This document shows, piece by piece, positions 28,487 through 37,125 of a DNA stretch of 64,000 bases; position 1 is the stretch's first letter; the number at the start of each line of letters is the position of its first letter. Origin of the DNA: Terrisporobacter glycolicus ATCC 14880 = DSM 1288 (GTDB lineage: Bacteria > Bacillota > Clostridia > Peptostreptococcales > Peptostreptococcaceae). Made by a program: the position numbers and the translations under genes. The notes under the pieces are model-generated. The model had not been told where the DNA came from and made no database searches. It worked only from the letters and a program-made list of their open reading frames with translations. The stretch covers positions 3,968,001 through 4,032,000 of the forward strand of contig NZ_CP117523.1 of the NCBI RefSeq assembly GCF_036812735.1. The letters run 5' to 3'.

Positions 28487-29413
28487 TTATCTAACTATAT
28501 TTTTTACTGTTTCTTTTATATTTTCAACTGTTAATCCGTGTTTTTCTAATAAAGCATCAGGACTTCCTGATTCTCCAAATACATCTTGTACACCGATTTT
28601 TTTAACTACTGTTGGTGCATTTTCACAAACTACAGCAGATACTCTATCTCCTAAACCACCTATAATTGAGTGTTCTTCAACTGTGACTATTCCTTTTGTT
28701 TCTTTTGCTGCCTTTATTATTATTTCTTCATCTATAGGTTTTATTGTAGCCATATTAATAACTCTTACATTTATACCTTCTTCTTTAAGTTCTTTAGCCG
28801 CTTTTAATGATTTGTGAACCATTATTCCAGTGGAAATTATGGCAACATCATCACCAGACATAAGTTCATTCCCTTTGCCTATTTTGAAATCATATTCATC
28901 CGTATATATATCATCTAAAGCTATTCTTCCAAATCTTAAATAAACTGGTGCATCTATTTCAGCTGCTGCTTTTACACATTTACAAGCTTCTATATCATCT
29001 GCTGGAGATAATACAACCATATTAGGAAGTGAACACATTAGTGCTATATCTTCTATTGCTTGATGAGACCCTCCATCAGGTCCTACAGTTATTCCTGCAT
29101 GAGTTGCTGCTATTTTTACATTAGCTTTTGGATAGCATACTGAATTTCTTATTACTTCAAAAGCTCTACCTGCTGCAAATATTGCAAATGTTGTAGCAAA
29201 GGGAACTTTTCCTGTGCTCGCAAGTCCTGCTGCCATACCAACCATATTTTGTTCTGCTATTCCCACATTAACAAATCTTTCTGGAAATTCCTTAGCAAAC
29301 ATTTCAGATTTAGTAGCTTTTGATAAATCAGCTTCTAAAACTACTATATCTTTTCTCTCTTTTCCTAATTCTACTAATGTAACTCCATATGATTCTCTAG
29401 TTGCTCTTTTCAT
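28487..29413 (-). CDS. Transketolase, C-terminal (pyrimidine/transketolase_C) subunit
   Basis: A 308 aa subunit equal to the second half of transketolase: the pyrimidine-binding domain (about 5-165, VNVGIAEQNMVGMAAGLAS, with the catalytic-cofactor Glu in IAEQN) and the C-terminal domain (about 180-305). It works with the N-terminal subunit encoded 12 bp upstream to move two-carbon units between sugar phosphates. AGGGAGGGG precedes the ATG. Confidence 0.93.
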   Translation of the reverse strand: MKRATRESYGVTLVELGKERKDIVVLEADLSKATKSEMFAKEFPERFVNVGIAEQNMVGMAAGLASTGKVPFATTFAIFAAGRAFEVIRNSVCYPKANVKIAATHAGITVGPDGGSHQAIEDIALMCSLPNMVVLSPADDIEACKCVKAAAEIDAPVYLRFGRIALDDIYTDEYDFKIGKGNELMSGDDVAIISTGIMVHKSLKAAKELKEEGINVRVINMATIKPIDEEIIIKAAKETKGIVTVEEHSIIGGLGDRVSAVVCENAPTVVKKIGVQDVFGESGSPDALLEKHGLTVENIKETVKNIVR

Positions 29414-29425
29414 ATAAACCCCTCC

Positions 29426-30238
29426 CTATCCTATAATTTCTTCTATAGCTTGTTTAGTTTGTTCTGCATTTGGTGCTGCACCATGCCAAGCTGCATTGTC
29501 TTCCATGAAAGAAACGCCTTTACCTTTTACAGTATTAGCTATTATACAAGTAGGTTTATTTTTCGTAGATTCTGCATTATTAAATGCTTTTTCTAACTCT
29601 TCAAAATCATGACCATTACATTCAACCACATTCCATCCAAAATTAACTATTCTTTCTTTTAAGTTATCATTTGGCATTATTTCACTTGTTCTACCATCTA
29701 ATTGAATTTTATTATTATCTATAATAGCTACTAAATTATCTAATTTGTATTTGTTAGCTGCCATTATAGCTTCCCAGATTATTCCCTCTTGAATCTCACC
29801 ATCTCCAAGGGCAACATATACTCTTCCAGTTGATTTATTAATTTTGTATCCTAAAGCTATTCCACATGCATTTGACATACCTTGTCCTAAAGATCCTGTT
29901 GATATGTCTACACCTGGGCATTTTTTTGCATCTGGATGACCTTGAAGTATTGAGCCTAATTCTCTTAAATTATTTAACTCTTCTTTATCAAAAAATCCTT
30001 TTTTTGCAAGTGTTGCATAAAGTGCTGGCGCTGCATGACCTTTACTTAACACAAATCTATCCCTGTCATCTGCTTTTGGATTTTTTACATCCACATTCAT
30101 TTTTTCAAAATAAAGATAAGTTAATATATCTATAACAGAAAGAGATCCTCCTGGATGTCCTGAACCTGCTTTATTTATCATTTGAATAATATCTTGTCTC
30201 AATTCTTTTGATATTTCTACTAAATTTTCCTTGTTCAT
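29426..30238 (-). CDS. Transketolase, N-terminal (TPP-binding) subunit
   Basis: A 270 aa subunit equal to the first half of transketolase. The substrate/cofactor motif KAGSGHPGGSLS is near residues 22-33, and the thiamine-diphosphate/metal motif runs from GDGEIQEG to NNKIQLDG (about 145-182). Split transketolases are common in anaerobes and in sugar-specific operons, where one such pair acts on D-apulose phosphate. A terminator lies between this gene and the PTS IIC gene, so it may be partly uncoupled from the PTS genes. Confidence 0.93.
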   Translation of the reverse strand: MNKENLVEISKELRQDIIQMINKAGSGHPGGSLSVIDILTYLYFEKMNVDVKNPKADDRDRFVLSKGHAAPALYATLAKKGFFDKEELNNLRELGSILQGHPDAKKCPGVDISTGSLGQGMSNACGIALGYKINKSTGRVYVALGDGEIQEGIIWEAIMAANKYKLDNLVAIIDNNKIQLDGRTSEIMPNDNLKERIVNFGWNVVECNGHDFEELEKAFNNAESTKNKPTCIIANTVKGKGVSFMEDNAAWHGAAPNAEQTKQAIEEIIG

Positions 30239-30275
30239 TTAATCTTTCCTCCTCAATTATTATGATTTTGGGTAT

Positions 30276-30308
30276 AAAAATTGAGGAATAAACAATTCCT
30301 CAATTTTT
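30276..30308 (-). terminator. Terminator between PTS IIC and transketolase genes
   Basis: Perfect 14-bp arms (30276-30289 and 30295-30308) with AAAAA/TTTTT ends form a classic terminator just downstream of the PTS IIC gene. It would lower expression of the transketolase/transaldolase genes relative to the PTS. Confidence 0.85.
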
Positions 30309-30315
30309 ATATATA

Positions 30316-31686
30316 TTAAGCTGCTTCCTCAGTATTTTTTTCTTCTTTATTTTTAGAAAATACACTTATAGCAACTAGTAATACAAATATTCCTACTAGA
30401 ACTGCTGTTAAGCCATTTCCACCTATAAATTCTTGAATTTTTCCTAAGAATATACCTGCAACTCCAAAGTCTGCATCTGAGAATGTAGAGTTTGCAAATC
30501 CTAAGTTCCCAAGTACAGGTAATAATGCTATTGGTAAGAATGATATTAGTACACCATTTGCAAATGACCCTACTATAGCTCCTCTTCTACCACCAGTTGA
30601 GTTCCCAAACACTGCTGCAGTTGCTCCACAGAAGAAATGAGGTACAACACCTGGTATTATCATTACTAATCCTAAAGCTCCCATGATTCCCATAGAAACT
30701 ACTCCTCCTAAGAATGAACATATAAACCCTATTAAAACTGCATTTTGTGCATATGGGAATACTATCGGGCAATCTAGAGCTGGTTTTGAGTTTGGAACTA
30801 ACTTACTTGATATACCTTTAAATGCTGGTACTATTTCGTTAAGTACTAATCTAACACCATTTTGTATTAATATAAATCCTGCTGCAAATGTTAATGCTTG
30901 GATTAATGCAAATACTAAGAAGTTGTCTCCACCTGATAATTTTGTTTCAACAAATTCTGGTCCTGCTGCTATTGCAACTATAACATAAAGAATTAACATT
31001 GTTATTGAAACTGATACTACTGAGTCTCTTAAGAAACTTAAAGATTTTGGAACTTTCATTTCTTCAGTTGATTTAGAATTTTTACCAACAACTTTTCCTA
31101 TTAATGCTGATAATGCATATCCTGTTCCTGAAAAATGTCCCATTGCTACTGAATCATTTTTAGTTATTTTTTTCATAAAAGGTTGTAACATTGCTGGTGA
31201 TAATACCATTATTAAACCTAAAGCTAATGAACCTGTGAATATTAATTGTACTCCACTCATTCCACCTGACGCTAATATAACAGCTATCATACAAGACATA
31301 AATAAAGTATGATGCCCTGTTAGGAATATATATTTAAACTTTGTGAATCTTGCTATTATTATATTTGCTACCATACCAAATGCCATAATTAAAGCTGTTG
31401 CTGTACCGAATTCATCTATAGCCATTGCAACTATTGCTTCATTATTTGGTATAACACCTGATATATTAAATCCTTTTTCAAACATTACACCAAATGGTTC
31501 TAATGATCCAACTATAACTCCTGCTGCTGCACTAATTACAACAAATCCAACCATCGCTTTTAAAGTTGATTTTATTATTACATCTACAGGTTTCTTTTGA
31601 AGTAACAAACCTATTAAAACTATAATACCTACTAATACCGCTGGTTCCGATATAAAATCTACTAATACTTTTAAAAATCCTGTCAT
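30316..31686 (-). CDS. PTS system ascorbate-family IIC component
   Basis: A 456 aa membrane permease of the UlaA (L-ascorbate/SgaT) family with about ten hydrophobic segments. Family-typical stretches include KPVDVIIKSTLKAMVGFVVI, FLTGHHTLFMSCMIAV and VPHFFCGATAAVFGNSTGGRRG. It moves a carbohydrate while IIB phosphorylates it. Ula catabolic enzymes (lactonase, decarboxylase, epimerases) are absent nearby, and transketolase plus transaldolase follow, so the sugar may not be ascorbate. Confidence 0.9.
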   Translation of the reverse strand: MTGFLKVLVDFISEPAVLVGIIVLIGLLLQKKPVDVIIKSTLKAMVGFVVISAAAGVIVGSLEPFGVMFEKGFNISGVIPNNEAIVAMAIDEFGTATALIMAFGMVANIIIARFTKFKYIFLTGHHTLFMSCMIAVILASGGMSGVQLIFTGSLALGLIMVLSPAMLQPFMKKITKNDSVAMGHFSGTGYALSALIGKVVGKNSKSTEEMKVPKSLSFLRDSVVSVSITMLILYVIVAIAAGPEFVETKLSGGDNFLVFALIQALTFAAGFILIQNGVRLVLNEIVPAFKGISSKLVPNSKPALDCPIVFPYAQNAVLIGFICSFLGGVVSMGIMGALGLVMIIPGVVPHFFCGATAAVFGNSTGGRRGAIVGSFANGVLISFLPIALLPVLGNLGFANSTFSDADFGVAGIFLGKIQEFIGGNGLTAVLVGIFVLLVAISVFSKNKEEKNTEEAA

Positions 31687-31713
31687 TTTAACTTCCCCTC
31701 ATTCTGATTTTTA

Positions 31714-31728
31714 GTAAAACGTTTTTAT
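31714..31728. promoter_or_regulatory. Possible cre-like palindrome
   Basis: GTAAAACGTTTTTAT resembles the CcpA cre core (around AACGTT) at most but not all positions. It lies in the IIB-IIC gap inside an operon, so it could be chance. Confidence 0.25.
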
Positions 31729-31743
31729 GACTATTATTTTTTA

Positions 31744-31766
31744 CCCCTTTTATTTATAAAAAGGGG
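31744..31766 (-). other. Intercistronic hairpin without T tract
   Basis: Arms CCCCTTTT and AAAAGGGG with a 7-nt loop lie between IIB and IIC. There is no T run behind it on the minus strand, so it looks like an mRNA processing or stabilising stem rather than a terminator. Confidence 0.5.
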
Positions 31767-31773
31767 ATATTGA

Positions 31774-32049
31774 TTAAGCTCCTATTTTTTCTTGTATCTT
31801 AGCTTTTAATTCATCTCTATCTAATAAAGAATCTAACACTATTAATTCTGGTAAGTGACTTGCACTATCTGCTAAATCTGCACCAGTTACGAATATATCT
31901 GCATCTGATGCTGTTACATCTGCTAATGAAGTATGACTAGCTTCATATTGATCAGCTACACCTAGTTCATTTAATACATCTGTTATATTCATTTCTACCA
32001 TAAAACTTGATCCTAATCCTGATCCACAAACTGCCATTATTTTTTTCAT
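31774..32049 (-). CDS. PTS system ascorbate-family IIB component
   Basis: A 91 aa cytosolic phosphocarrier. The phosphate-accepting Cys8 lies in the loop CGSGLGSSF, as in UlaB and other lactose/ascorbate-type IIB proteins. It takes phosphate from IIA and gives it to the sugar passing through IIC. GGAGGTATT precedes the ATG, 1 bp after the IIA stop. Confidence 0.93.
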   Translation of the reverse strand: MKKIMAVCGSGLGSSFMVEMNITDVLNELGVADQYEASHTSLADVTASDADIFVTGADLADSASHLPELIVLDSLLDRDELKAKIQEKIGA

Positions 32050-32050
32050 A

Positions 32051-32452
32051 TTAAAATACCTCCATTAATTGTTGTTCTGTTTCTACCTTTAGTAAATTAT
32101 TAAATTTATCTTTATTCATACATACATCTGCAATTTTTCTCATAAGTCCTAAGTGTGACTCATTATCTTTTGCTGATAATGTGAAGAATACTCTAACTGT
32201 TTTTCCCATAAAATCTACTGGTTCATTTAATTTTAAAATGCAAAGTCCTTCTTCTATTGCTCCATCTTCTGGTCTAGCATGAGGCATGCATATATCCTCT
32301 GCTATGCAAAAATATGGTCCAAATTCTACTATTTTATTTACTATTGCATCATAATATCTATTTTCAACTACTCCCTCTGCTTCTAACATATCGCATGACA
32401 GTTTTATAGCCTCCATGTAGTTATCTACTTTATCTAATATTTTTACTAACAT
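32051..32452 (-). CDS. PTS system IIA component (mannitol/fructose/ascorbate type)
   Basis: A 133 aa cytosolic phosphocarrier of the PTS_EIIA_2 family. Active-site His58 is in CMPHARPEDGA. It takes phosphate from HPr and passes it to IIB. It is shorter than stand-alone UlaC of about 150 aa but complete. It starts 18 bp after the regulator gene, so the regulator, IIA, IIB and IIC form one transcript. Confidence 0.92.
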   Translation of the reverse strand: MLVKILDKVDNYMEAIKLSCDMLEAEGVVENRYYDAIVNKIVEFGPYFCIAEDICMPHARPEDGAIEEGLCILKLNEPVDFMGKTVRVFFTLSAKDNESHLGLMRKIADVCMNKDKFNNLLKVETEQQLMEVF

Positions 32453-32469
32453 TCCCGTTTCTCCCTTAG

Positions 32470-34383
32470 CTAAACTATAGATTTTAAATCCTCATATGAT
32501 TTAGCATTTTTAAATTTCTTTATATTATCATCCTTAATCAATATATTTGTTAAATTAATTAAGTTCTTATTTTCTTCTTTATTTGCAAGGACCACTATAG
32601 TCTTTACTGTTGATTTGTTTTTACTTCCAAAATCTATTGGACTTTTCAAATTCAATATACTAACAGCATTTTCTACTACATTTTCTGGAGTAGCATGTAC
32701 AAAAGCTATCTCAGGTATAAACATCATATAGTTTCCCAAAGTTTCTATAACTCTTATAGAATCATTTACATATGCTTTTTCTATCTTTCTATCTTTAATT
32801 AAAGGTTTTGCTGCTATTTCTATTGCTTCTCTCCAATCCTCTATAGATTGTTCAAACTGTGCATACTTTTCTAGTATTATCTTAGTTAAATCACTTTCAT
32901 TCTCATTTTTAACTTTGTCTGCTAAGTATTTACAGTTTTTTTCATACCATATACTATAGATTTCTGATTTTATTTTTTGTGAATCTCCTGATTCTAGTAG
33001 AGGATTCACTTGTATAACTTTATAGTCTTCTATTTGTAAAGGGACAGTTGAAACTATAAAGTCAATTTCTTCATTTAAGTAATCATCCACATCTTTCAAT
33101 CTACAAATTGATTGTATCTTTATTTCAGGAATCATTAGATTCATTCTTGATTTTAATAAGCTTGATGTTGCTAAACCTCCGTTACAAACCACTAATACAT
33201 TAGCACTAAAGTTTCCTTTTGCGTACTTTTCAAAAATTGTTCCAAAGTACATGGCCATATAAGCTATTTCTGCCTCTGGAAACTCTACTCCTATAATATC
33301 TTTCTTTTTGCTTAGTATTTCTTCAGTAATTCCATATATAAAGGACATTTTGTACTTAATTTCTTCTAAGAGAGGATTATTAATTACTAAATTATTCTCC
33401 ACTCTGTAAATAGCAATTTCCAAATGAAGTTGCATCTGTCTAATAAATTCAGCATCTGAATCTACTTCAATGTTTAACATTGTGTATAACTCAGATAAAA
33501 CTTCTGATGTTATTTTATTTATTTTTTCTTCTTTATTTAAATTAAAATCCTTTGCTATTTTTGCACCCTTAAATATTTTTAGTAAATATTCTATCTTGTC
33601 ATTATGGATCTTTTTATTAATTACTTTTTCTATAATATTTTTTAATGTTTTAAATTCACTATTTTCATCATCAGTATTCATATCTAGTTTAACTTCTTGA
33701 TTATTTAATACTCTTGATAAAGTGAATAATATTATTATTTCTAATTCTTCTAATGATTCTTCAGTATATTGAATGCCTTTTTCTTCTTCTACAGTTTCTA
33801 TAATTGTTTTAATATATTCCTCATTTATATTACTGTATTTATATAGCCATTTATAAATTTCTTTATCCTGACCTTCAGATAATCTACTATATAATTTTAA
33901 GAAAGCATCTCCCAACTTTTCATCATTATTTTCCTCTATGAAAGTTCCATGATAAGATTTTTTTGAGATACTAATATCAAATTCTTTTAATTTTACTTCA
34001 GCTAATTTTAAATCATTAACTAAAGTATTCTTACTTACTTCTATATACTCTGATAATTCTTCTATGGTAGCATTTCCTTTTATCATTAAGATTAATGCTA
34101 TCATTAAGGCTCTTTCTTCTGGTGAATATAACTTATTTTTATATCCCTTAAGAATATGATCTATACTTTCTCCTTTTTTGATGATCAACTTAACTCCAAC
34201 CTTTGGTTTTCTTTCAAGTTTTGCATCGCAATCTTTTAATAATGTTTTTATACAATCTAAATCATTTCTAATAGTTCTTACACTAACGTCAAAAACCTTA
34301 GCTATATTTTCAATTGTTGTCCATTCTGAACTATTTTGTAAAAAATCAATTATATTAATTTGTCTTTTATTAAGTACTATCAA
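32470..34383 (-). CDS. PRD-containing PTS regulator (BglG/MtlR/LicR type)
   Basis: A 637 aa multidomain regulator of the PTS genes downstream. In order: N-terminal HTH (about 1-60), Mga-like HTH (about 75-150), two PRD domains (about 170-390), a IIB-like domain with NGGLATSS and a Cys in VVCNGG (about 395-480), and a IIA-like domain (about 490-637) with the His in FVHATPEN. PTS phosphorylation of these modules couples sugar flux to transcription. The start is TTG at 34383, supported by GGAGGGG 5 nt upstream. Confidence 0.92.
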   Translation of the reverse strand: MIVLNKRQINIIDFLQNSSEWTTIENIAKVFDVSVRTIRNDLDCIKTLLKDCDAKLERKPKVGVKLIIKKGESIDHILKGYKNKLYSPEERALMIALILMIKGNATIEELSEYIEVSKNTLVNDLKLAEVKLKEFDISISKKSYHGTFIEENNDEKLGDAFLKLYSRLSEGQDKEIYKWLYKYSNINEEYIKTIIETVEEEKGIQYTEESLEELEIIILFTLSRVLNNQEVKLDMNTDDENSEFKTLKNIIEKVINKKIHNDKIEYLLKIFKGAKIAKDFNLNKEEKINKITSEVLSELYTMLNIEVDSDAEFIRQMQLHLEIAIYRVENNLVINNPLLEEIKYKMSFIYGITEEILSKKKDIIGVEFPEAEIAYMAMYFGTIFEKYAKGNFSANVLVVCNGGLATSSLLKSRMNLMIPEIKIQSICRLKDVDDYLNEEIDFIVSTVPLQIEDYKVIQVNPLLESGDSQKIKSEIYSIWYEKNCKYLADKVKNENESDLTKIILEKYAQFEQSIEDWREAIEIAAKPLIKDRKIEKAYVNDSIRVIETLGNYMMFIPEIAFVHATPENVVENAVSILNLKSPIDFGSKNKSTVKTIVVLANKEENKNLINLTNILIKDDNIKKFKNAKSYEDLKSIV

Positions 34384-34500
34384 TTCGTCCCCTCCTGAAT
34401 TACCTTACAACTATATTCTATAAAGTTTTATATTTTTTAACTATACCAATTCATTTCATTTATTGTGGCAATTTTTATAATTTACTATCTTATATTAACA

Positions 34501-34536
34501 AAAAAAGAAGACATTTATATATATCTTCTTTTTTTT
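34501..34536 (-). terminator. Intrinsic terminator after the Crp/Fnr regulator
   Basis: Arms AAAAAAGAAGA and TCTTCTTTTTT around a 12-nt AT loop, with T tracts on both strands, lie downstream of the gene ending at 34604. The 220-bp gap to the PRD regulator holds nothing else I recognise. Confidence 0.78.
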
Positions 34537-34603
34537 ACGCAAAAATATTTAATATTTTTAATTATATTTCTATATTTATTTTTATCTAGTTCTCCAAGTA
34601 TAG

Positions 34604-35305
34604 TTATAAAAATTTAGCATCTTGATATAAGTCCCCAGCTAAATCTTTTAATAAAGTTTTATTCATTATCTTGTATCTTCCACCTTCTCTTTTTAATACG
34701 CCTTTCTTACATAATGTATTGAATGTTCTAAGTAAGTGCCTATAACTACTTCCCAAAAGTTCAGCTATATTATTTAAATTTTCATCAAAATCAATATATA
34801 AATCATCTCCATAAATCAATGATTCATTGATGTAACTAGCCAATCTATTTTCCAATGGATAAAGTAAATTAATAGAACTATTCATACTAACGGCAGCCAA
34901 CTTTTCTGCTAAACTTTCGCAAGTAAATTTTAAAAATTTATTATCTTTAATTAATTTTAACCTTGCTTTTTCCATTGGTATTGCCAAACAATAACAAGTA
35001 CTTAAAGCTTGAATTGTACCTGTTGCACTTTGATTTTTTACAATTTCTATATCTCCTATTACTCTGAAAGGTTTATAAAAATCAAGAAGCAAACTTCTAC
35101 CATTAGGCAATGTTTTAAACACCTTTGCTTTACCTTGTATAAAAAACAACAAATATTCTAAGTCTTCATCTTCCCTTATCAAATATTCATTTTTCTCAAA
35201 TTTTAATAATCTCATATGATTTTTCATATCATCTATGAAAATTTTCTGCATATTTAACTCATTATAGTAATTTTCTATTATAAATGAATCTTCTATTTTC
35301 TTCAC
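34604..35305 (-). CDS. Crp/Fnr-family transcriptional regulator (YeiL-like)
   Basis: A 233 aa regulator with an N-terminal cyclic-nucleotide-binding-type beta barrel (about 25-130, EYLIREDEDLEYLLFFIQGKAKV) and a C-terminal winged helix (about 155-220, recognition region IAELLGSSYRHLLRTFNTL). No Fnr-type Cys cluster is seen; scattered Cys are present. The start is GTG at 35305 with GGTGGAG 5 nt upstream. It is divergent from a DUF606 transporter pair, with the palindrome TGACATATGTCA between, so it probably controls them. Confidence 0.88.
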   Translation of the reverse strand: MKKIEDSFIIENYYNELNMQKIFIDDMKNHMRLLKFEKNEYLIREDEDLEYLLFFIQGKAKVFKTLPNGRSLLLDFYKPFRVIGDIEIVKNQSATGTIQALSTCYCLAIPMEKARLKLIKDNKFLKFTCESLAEKLAAVSMNSSINLLYPLENRLASYINESLIYGDDLYIDFDENLNNIAELLGSSYRHLLRTFNTLCKKGVLKREGGRYKIMNKTLLKDLAGDLYQDAKFL

Positions 35306-35354
35306 CTAAACTCCACCTTTATTTTTTACTTAATTAAAATTCTACATTTACAGG

Positions 35355-35366
35355 TGACATATGTCA
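35355..35366. promoter_or_regulatory. Palindromic operator candidate TGACATATGTCA
   Basis: A perfect 12-bp palindrome of the form TGAC-N4-GTCA, like the HcpR-type core of Crp/Fnr sites, lies 69 bp before the DUF606 start and 50 bp before the regulator start. Confidence 0.6.
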
Positions 35367-35423
35367 TTATTTTTATTATTTTTTTGTGTTATTTTATATA
35401 TTATTCATAAGGAGGGATTTATA

Positions 35424-35846
35424 ATGAATTATTTTGTTTCAATTTTTACGGGAATTATACTTTCAATAATGATTTCTTTAAATGGGCAAGTAAGCAATCT
35501 TGCTGGAAATTATGCTTCTAGCATTATCATTCATTTTGTGGGTTTAATCGGAATTATACTTGTTCTTATTTTTACAAAATCAAAAATAGGCAATTTAAAA
35601 GATATACCTTTTTATATGTTTACAGGCGGTCTTATTGGTATTCTAACAGTTTTATTTACTAATGCTAGTTTTGTGGGTCTTGGTGTTTCATTAACTGTTT
35701 CTCTTTCTTTATTAGGTCAATTAGTAACATCTCTTATTATCGATCATTTTGGATACTTTAATATGCCTGTAGTTGAATTTGATAAAAAGAAAATTTTAGG
35801 ATTAGTCATCATTGTTGCTGGTATTTATGTGATGACTTTATCATAA
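35424..35846 (+). CDS. DUF606 (YdcZ) DMT-family transporter, first of a pair
   Basis: A 140 aa inner-membrane protein with about five hydrophobic helices, matching the half-size DMT group (DUF606): SIMISLNGQVSNLAG near the start and a C-terminal GLVIIVAGIYVMTLS. An in-frame start at 35361 is possible, but GGAGGG 7 nt before the ATG at 35424 and the family length decide for the shorter form. Half-size DMT proteins usually work as dimers with the neighbouring copy. The substrate is unknown. Confidence 0.85.
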   Translation: MNYFVSIFTGIILSIMISLNGQVSNLAGNYASSIIIHFVGLIGIILVLIFTKSKIGNLKDIPFYMFTGGLIGILTVLFTNASFVGLGVSLTVSLSLLGQLVTSLIIDHFGYFNMPVVEFDKKKILGLVIIVAGIYVMTLS

Positions 35847-35857
35847 GGAGGTAAGTT

Positions 35858-36310
35858 ATGATATATATATTATTTGCAATTTTATGTGGGGTTTCAAACG
35901 TATTATCTAGATCTGTAAACTTTGTTCTATCAGAAAAAATAGGAATGTATCAAAGTACATTGTTCAATTATATTTTGGGTCTTTCTGGCTCTTTTTTACT
36001 ACTATTAATTAGTGGTGAGACTTTTAAATTACTTACACCTTCATCTTATAGTGCTCCATGGTTTGTTTATGTTGGCGGACTTTTAGGCGTTGTTGTAGTT
36101 ACAATGCTATCTTTTTTATCTTCAAAGGTTTCATCTTTTTATTTAACTTTATTATTATTTGTTGGTCAGCTTTTCACAGGAATAATTATAGATGCTTTAT
36201 CTACAGGTAAAATTTCTTTTTATCAAGTCATTGGTGGAATTTTAGTAGTATTAGGTTTAACTTATAATTTATATATTGATAAAATAAATAGCAAAACCGT
36301 ATCAGCTTAA
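35858..36310 (+). CDS. DUF606 (YdcZ) DMT-family transporter, second of a pair
   Basis: A 150 aa paralogue of the preceding gene with five hydrophobic segments and the same closing motif (GGILVVLGLTYNLYIDK). It begins 11 bp after the first copy with AAGGAGG upstream; together they likely form a heterodimeric exporter or importer. Its stop codon shares TTAA with the stop of the convergent gene, and its last codons lie in one arm of a terminator hairpin. Confidence 0.85.
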   Translation: MIYILFAILCGVSNVLSRSVNFVLSEKIGMYQSTLFNYILGLSGSFLLLLISGETFKLLTPSSYSAPWFVYVGGLLGVVVVTMLSFLSSKVSSFYLTLLLFVGQLFTGIIIDALSTGKISFYQVIGGILVVLGLTYNLYIDKINSKTVSA

Positions 36311-36325
36311 GATACGGTTTTTTTT
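36293..36325 (+). terminator. Terminator embedded in two convergent gene ends
   Basis: Arms 36293-36303 and 36311-36321 (AAAACCGTATC/GATACGGTTTT) flank the loop AGCTTAA that contains both stop codons; a T tract follows on the plus strand. Confidence 0.85.
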
Positions 36326-37050
36326 ATAAAATCTATCATACTTTGTTTATTTTCTTCCAATTGAACTAATCTATTAACATTTGCTCCTGATGGATGAGGA
36401 AACCCCATAAGAATTTGATTTTCTTTGATAAATTTTTCATCTTTTAATTTGCATAATACCTCTTCAACAGCCTTTCCTAGTGGTATTATTAATATGTCTT
36501 CAAAGTCGTCTAGTTCATCTATTTCATTTATAAAATTCTCATAAACATATTTCATTAAAAAGTCACTTTTCAATAATTTTGGAGTGTGTCCTGTATAGTT
36601 TTGTTTTTTTACAAAAACAGGATAAGGTATTAATGACACGGTATGCATTAAATAATCTTTTTTATCAAATAATTCACTACAACTTTTTAAGTTTAGTGCT
36701 TCATTTAATTTTATTTCGTCTAGCATTGCTATAATATTTTTTCTTAAACTTCCACTAAATCTCCCTGCTACTTTGCATTTATACTGTATATCTTTTATAT
36801 TATTATTGTTTTCTAATTCTTTTCTTGCAGTAGCTATAGCTGTATTCATTTGTATAAACCCTGGAGTTATTCCTACTATTAGTATTTTTGCTTTAGGATT
36901 TATATACTCATTATGTGGAGCATAATATATTTCTATATTATTTTCTTTATCTATTAGAAAATCGTCTGTTAATAGCTCCTCTTTTGTATATTTATCTTTA
37001 ATTGGAAGCTTTTCTATTTCCCTTTTATAATCATATAGTGTTTTTTTCAT
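36307..37050 (-). CDS. Uracil-DNA glycosylase-superfamily protein
   Basis: A 247 aa protein with the fold signatures of the UDG superfamily: an N-terminal ILIVGITPGFIQMNTA loop (about 75-90) in the place of the uracil-binding GxxPG motif, and a C-terminal MGFPHPSGANVNR (about 218-230) like the DNA-intercalating HPSP-type loop. Substrate and activity are not assigned; it does not match the housekeeping Ung. AGGAGAT precedes the ATG. It appears monocistronic. Confidence 0.75.
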   Translation of the reverse strand: MKKTLYDYKREIEKLPIKDKYTKEELLTDDFLIDKENNIEIYYAPHNEYINPKAKILIVGITPGFIQMNTAIATARKELENNNNIKDIQYKCKVAGRFSGSLRKNIIAMLDEIKLNEALNLKSCSELFDKKDYLMHTVSLIPYPVFVKKQNYTGHTPKLLKSDFLMKYVYENFINEIDELDDFEDILIIPLGKAVEEVLCKLKDEKFIKENQILMGFPHPSGANVNRLVQLEENKQSMIDFIKKTVS

Positions 37051-37125
37051 CTTATCTCCTAAATATATAATTAAATTTATTTCATTATTCTTATTAAATA
37101 TTATATCAATTATTTTCTAATCTAT

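Noticed and set aside
28487-28817. Plus-strand frame opposite the transketolase subunit
   Set aside because: Antisense shadow with no family similarity or ribosome-binding site.
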